DNA of 64,000 bases from Flammeovirgaceae bacterium 311 (GTDB lineage: Bacteria; Bacteroidota; Bacteroidia; Cytophagales; Cyclobacteriaceae), in contig CP004371.1 in NCBI GenBank assembly GCA_000597885.1, positions 4,555,001 through 4,619,000 on the forward strand. Reading direction: 5' to 3'. Below are positions 62,431 through 64,000 of this stretch, piece after piece. Position 1 is the stretch's first letter; every line of letters starts with the position of its first letter. The position numbers were made by a program, and so were the translations under genes. A model generated the notes under the pieces. The model searched no databases, had not been told where the DNA came from, and was given only the letters and a program-made list of their open reading frames with translations.

Positions 62431-62681
62431 ATGAAGTTAAGAGAAGAACTTATCACTAAACTAAGCAAGACCTACGAGCCTGCTGCCATGGTGCACATGC
62501 ACTACAAAGGCAAAGATTTAGCCTTCAAACCGATAAAGATGGAAACCCAGTGATGCTGTTTATCGGGAAAGAAGATGAGGAGGGTACTGTGAAAGGCGAG
62601 CGTTACGCCCGCACCTTAAAAAAAGATGCTGCCGGAAATGTGATATAAGACCACTGGGAGCTAAAGGGAAAAGCTACTTAA
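62431..62681 (+). pseudogene. frameshifted small conserved gene
   Basis: The reading frame begins MKLREELITKLSKTYEPA and would continue DKDGNPVMLFIGKEDEEG, then GERYARTLKKDAAGNV and DHWELKGKAT to a stop at 62681, but two lesions interrupt it. One A is missing in the run before CCGAT (near 62527-62531), shifting the frame. A TAA at 62646 replaces a probable Lys codon (AAA). The protein resembles a small Cytophagales family of unknown function. Either the gene is decayed or a homopolymer error was made in the assembly. Confidence 0.7.
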
Positions 62682-62700
62682 ATATTTAGTGCATAAAAAA

Positions 62701-62733
62701 AAACAGCTCCGGTTCAAACTGGAGCTGTTTTTA
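62701..62733. terminator. bidirectional intrinsic terminator
   Basis: AAACAGCTCC (62701-62710) pairs with GGAGCTGTTT (62721-62730), extended by further pairing of the inner GGTT with ACT. It is flanked by A-runs and T-runs, so it can serve both the small decayed gene (+) and the SPW protein gene (-). Confidence 0.85.
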
Positions 62734-62810
62734 TATACGAAAGTGTTTATGTTTCGTGGAAAACGTAATTCTGGTACTAAAGTACAGCTTACGTAAAGTT
62801 CTCTGTTCTA

Positions 62811-63347
62811 TTATTTTAAACGATCGCGGTCAGCGCGCTCACGTTCTGTAGGAACACGAGTATCGGTATTAGAACCCATTGCTGGCCTGTCTACTGGTCT
62901 GTTAGTACTGTTGTCTACAATTGTAGCATTAGTACGGCTGGTACTGTTGGTTCCTGTAGCAGTACGCGTATCTGCATTGTTAGCAGTATGATGAGGATGT
63001 GTATCAGGTACTGTTTTAGTTAACAGACCAGAGCCTATTTCAGCAATACCTAAAATCAGGTGCGGTAAGTACACATATTCATCGAAGTTAAATAACCAGG
63101 GCGAAACTGCAAGAAAAGCACCACCCAGTACATCCAGCCACAGGTGAGTAGGCATGGAAATCTTGCGTGCTATACTTAATTCATAATCGGTAAACAGGCT
63201 GTAAAGTATAACGCCTGCACCCAGGATTACAGGGATCCAGGTTTCGGCTCCTCCTCGGTTAAAATCTAAAATCCAGGGAGAGGCTATCAATAATAAACCC
63301 ATTAGATAATCCAGCATCCCGTGTATTCGTGTTGGTATGAATCTCAT
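62811..63347 (-). CDS. SPW-repeat membrane protein with hydrophilic tail
   Basis: This 178-residue protein has four membrane helices with two SPW repeats (IASPWILDFNRGG near 22 and AVSPWLFNFDEYV near 82). A long Thr/Asn/Arg-rich tail from about 112 has no fold and would lie in the cytoplasm or periplasm. SPW proteins are small inner-membrane proteins of unknown function. The start ATG at 63347 is clear. Confidence 0.85.
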   Translation of the reverse strand: MRFIPTRIHGMLDYLMGLLLIASPWILDFNRGGAETWIPVILGAGVILYSLFTDYELSIARKISMPTHLWLDVLGGAFLAVSPWLFNFDEYVYLPHLILGIAEIGSGLLTKTVPDTHPHHTANNADTRTATGTNSTSRTNATIVDNSTNRPVDRPAMGSNTDTRVPTERERADRDRLK

Positions 63348-63660
63348 AACTCTAAAAAATTAAATTACACATAAAAAATACTTGTGTTGAAACTGTTTAT
63401 TATACGGATTTGCCAGATAAAGTTTTTGTTGGTAACAAAAAATTCAAAAAAAGCATGTGTATAACATATAGAAAAAGAGAGGTTTACGGGTTGATAATGA
63501 TGTTAGGGTGAAGTTTTCAGAATTGATAATTCAGTATTTAGATGGTCCTTATATGTCTTATTTGTTCCAAGGTTGGCAGGTGCTGGTGTGCTGGAAATGA
63601 CGAGCCTCATCATGGACTTTGTGAATGATGCAGATGTTAATATTTTAGGCTGTACTGTCT

Positions 63661-63676
63661 GAGAGAGAGAGAGAGA
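63661..63676. repeat. (GA)8 microsatellite
   Basis: Eight GA dinucleotides in a row, in non-coding DNA. Slippage-prone but not in a coding or promoter context that I can identify. Confidence 0.9.
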
Positions 63677-63700
63677 TAGCAGTACGGCTCTTGTGTGTAA

Positions 63701-63759
63701 CTATGCTATATAAGTATTATGATACATATGATACAATTATATATATATATATAGCATAG
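63701..63759. repeat. 12-bp inverted repeat around an AT-rich loop
   Basis: CTATGCTATATA (63701-63712) and TATATAGCATAG (63748-63759) are perfect inverted copies around 35 A/T-rich bases that include (TA)8. This may be a cruciform, a regulatory site or a transcript structure. Confidence 0.6.
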
Positions 63760-64000
63760 TCAGCATAACAGATAGCGTTAGGTACCGCATATACTGCATA
63801 TTGCTGAAGCCACTTCTGCTACATGATGAAGGTTTTTGGGAGTAAAGAGCTGCTCTTAATTTTAGCATTAAGCATGGAAGGGCAGTAAATTTTAAAAAAA
63901 TGATCTTGAGATTGTTGTAACAAATCAATATTTTATGCGTACCTTGCTATGGATTGACAAGGATTATTTTTGACATGCAGTTTGGCCTTATCCTCTAATG

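Larger units (their letters stand above)
63348..64000. other. 653-base non-coding end of window
   Basis: I see no gene here. The region holds a TTTTTGTT/AACAAAAA stem (63423-63441), a (GA)8 run (63661-63676), a 12-bp inverted repeat (63701-63759) around (TA)8, and a promoter-like TTG-N22-TACCTTGC near the end that may drive a gene beyond the window. A short open frame on the minus strand at 63737-63928 has no family features. Confidence 0.5.

Noticed and set aside
63737-63928. Minus-strand frame in the final non-coding stretch
   Set aside because: It is built on the AT repeat and has no family features.
1-64000. CRISPR array, tRNA, rRNA, insertion sequence or prophage
   Set aside because: No regular direct repeats, no tRNA-like GGTTCGAAT loop in an intergenic region, no transposase-like protein and no phage structural gene were seen.

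Overview
The window reads as a chromosomal segment of a Bacteroidota bacterium, most likely order Cytophagales. Supporting signs are TonB receptors with a carboxypeptidase-regulatory-like N-terminus, many lipoprotein signals, A-rich sequence rather than Shine-Dalgarno motifs before start codons, and several TTG-N19/20-TAnnTTTG promoters of the Bacteroidota sigma type. There are no rRNA or tRNA genes, no CRISPR array, no insertion sequence and no prophage. It looks like ordinary chromosome with two small decayed genes.

Region 1 (1-11217, all +) is a nitrate assimilation and molybdenum cofactor island. It holds the end of an outer-membrane beta-barrel gene, a NarK-type transporter, a 1175-residue nitrate reductase fused to its own FAD/NAD(P)H oxidoreductase and a BFD-like iron-sulphur domain, a rubredoxin-tailed protein with a sulfite/nitrite-reductase half-domain, a TauE/SafE permease, MoaA, MoaD, MoaE, a SelW-like CxxC protein and MobA. 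No siroheme nitrite reductase, moaC or moeA is seen here. Next comes a MerC-like membrane protein behind a palindromic operator.

Region 2 (11968-20774) carries envelope and metabolism genes: a sterol-desaturase-family hydroxylase, an L,D-transpeptidase, an SDR, a membrane protein and a GH15 glycosidase. It ends with a small acidic exported protein behind a sigma-54-like promoter, followed by a sigma-54 response regulator.

Region 3 (20919-41200) has two large hybrid histidine kinases, each beside a sigma-54 response regulator, two zinc peptidases, an amidoligase/class-I glutamine amidotransferase pair (27289-29219), a lipoprotein glycosidase, a thioredoxin-fold protein, UvsE, a flavin reductase and an ECF sigma factor with a small membrane partner.

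Region 4 (41201-49816) contains a decayed gene remnant, a DUF6249-like protein, a receiver-thioredoxin-reductase fusion lacking CxxC, a tandem pair of cysteine-free thioredoxin-like exported proteins, a CAP-domain protein, a divergent PRPP synthase, a YdjM-like membrane hydrolase and a carboxypeptidase Q-like peptidase.

Region 5 (50110-64000) has an AraC regulator whose HMA-like N-terminus has lost its metal-binding cysteines, a coiled-coil lipoprotein, a cytochrome c/SCO1/HemJ cluster, a DegQ-like protease, a Fur-box-like palindrome before a siderophore receptor and a PepSY-TM protein, an OYE-family flavoenzyme, a FUSC-family protein, a frameshifted small gene and an SPW-repeat membrane protein. 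The last 650 bases look non-coding.

The best candidates for something under-described are the amidoligase/GATase pair, the cysteine-free rubredoxin-tailed reductase-like protein, the receiver-TrxR fusion, and the sigma-54-type promoter sites before small exported proteins.
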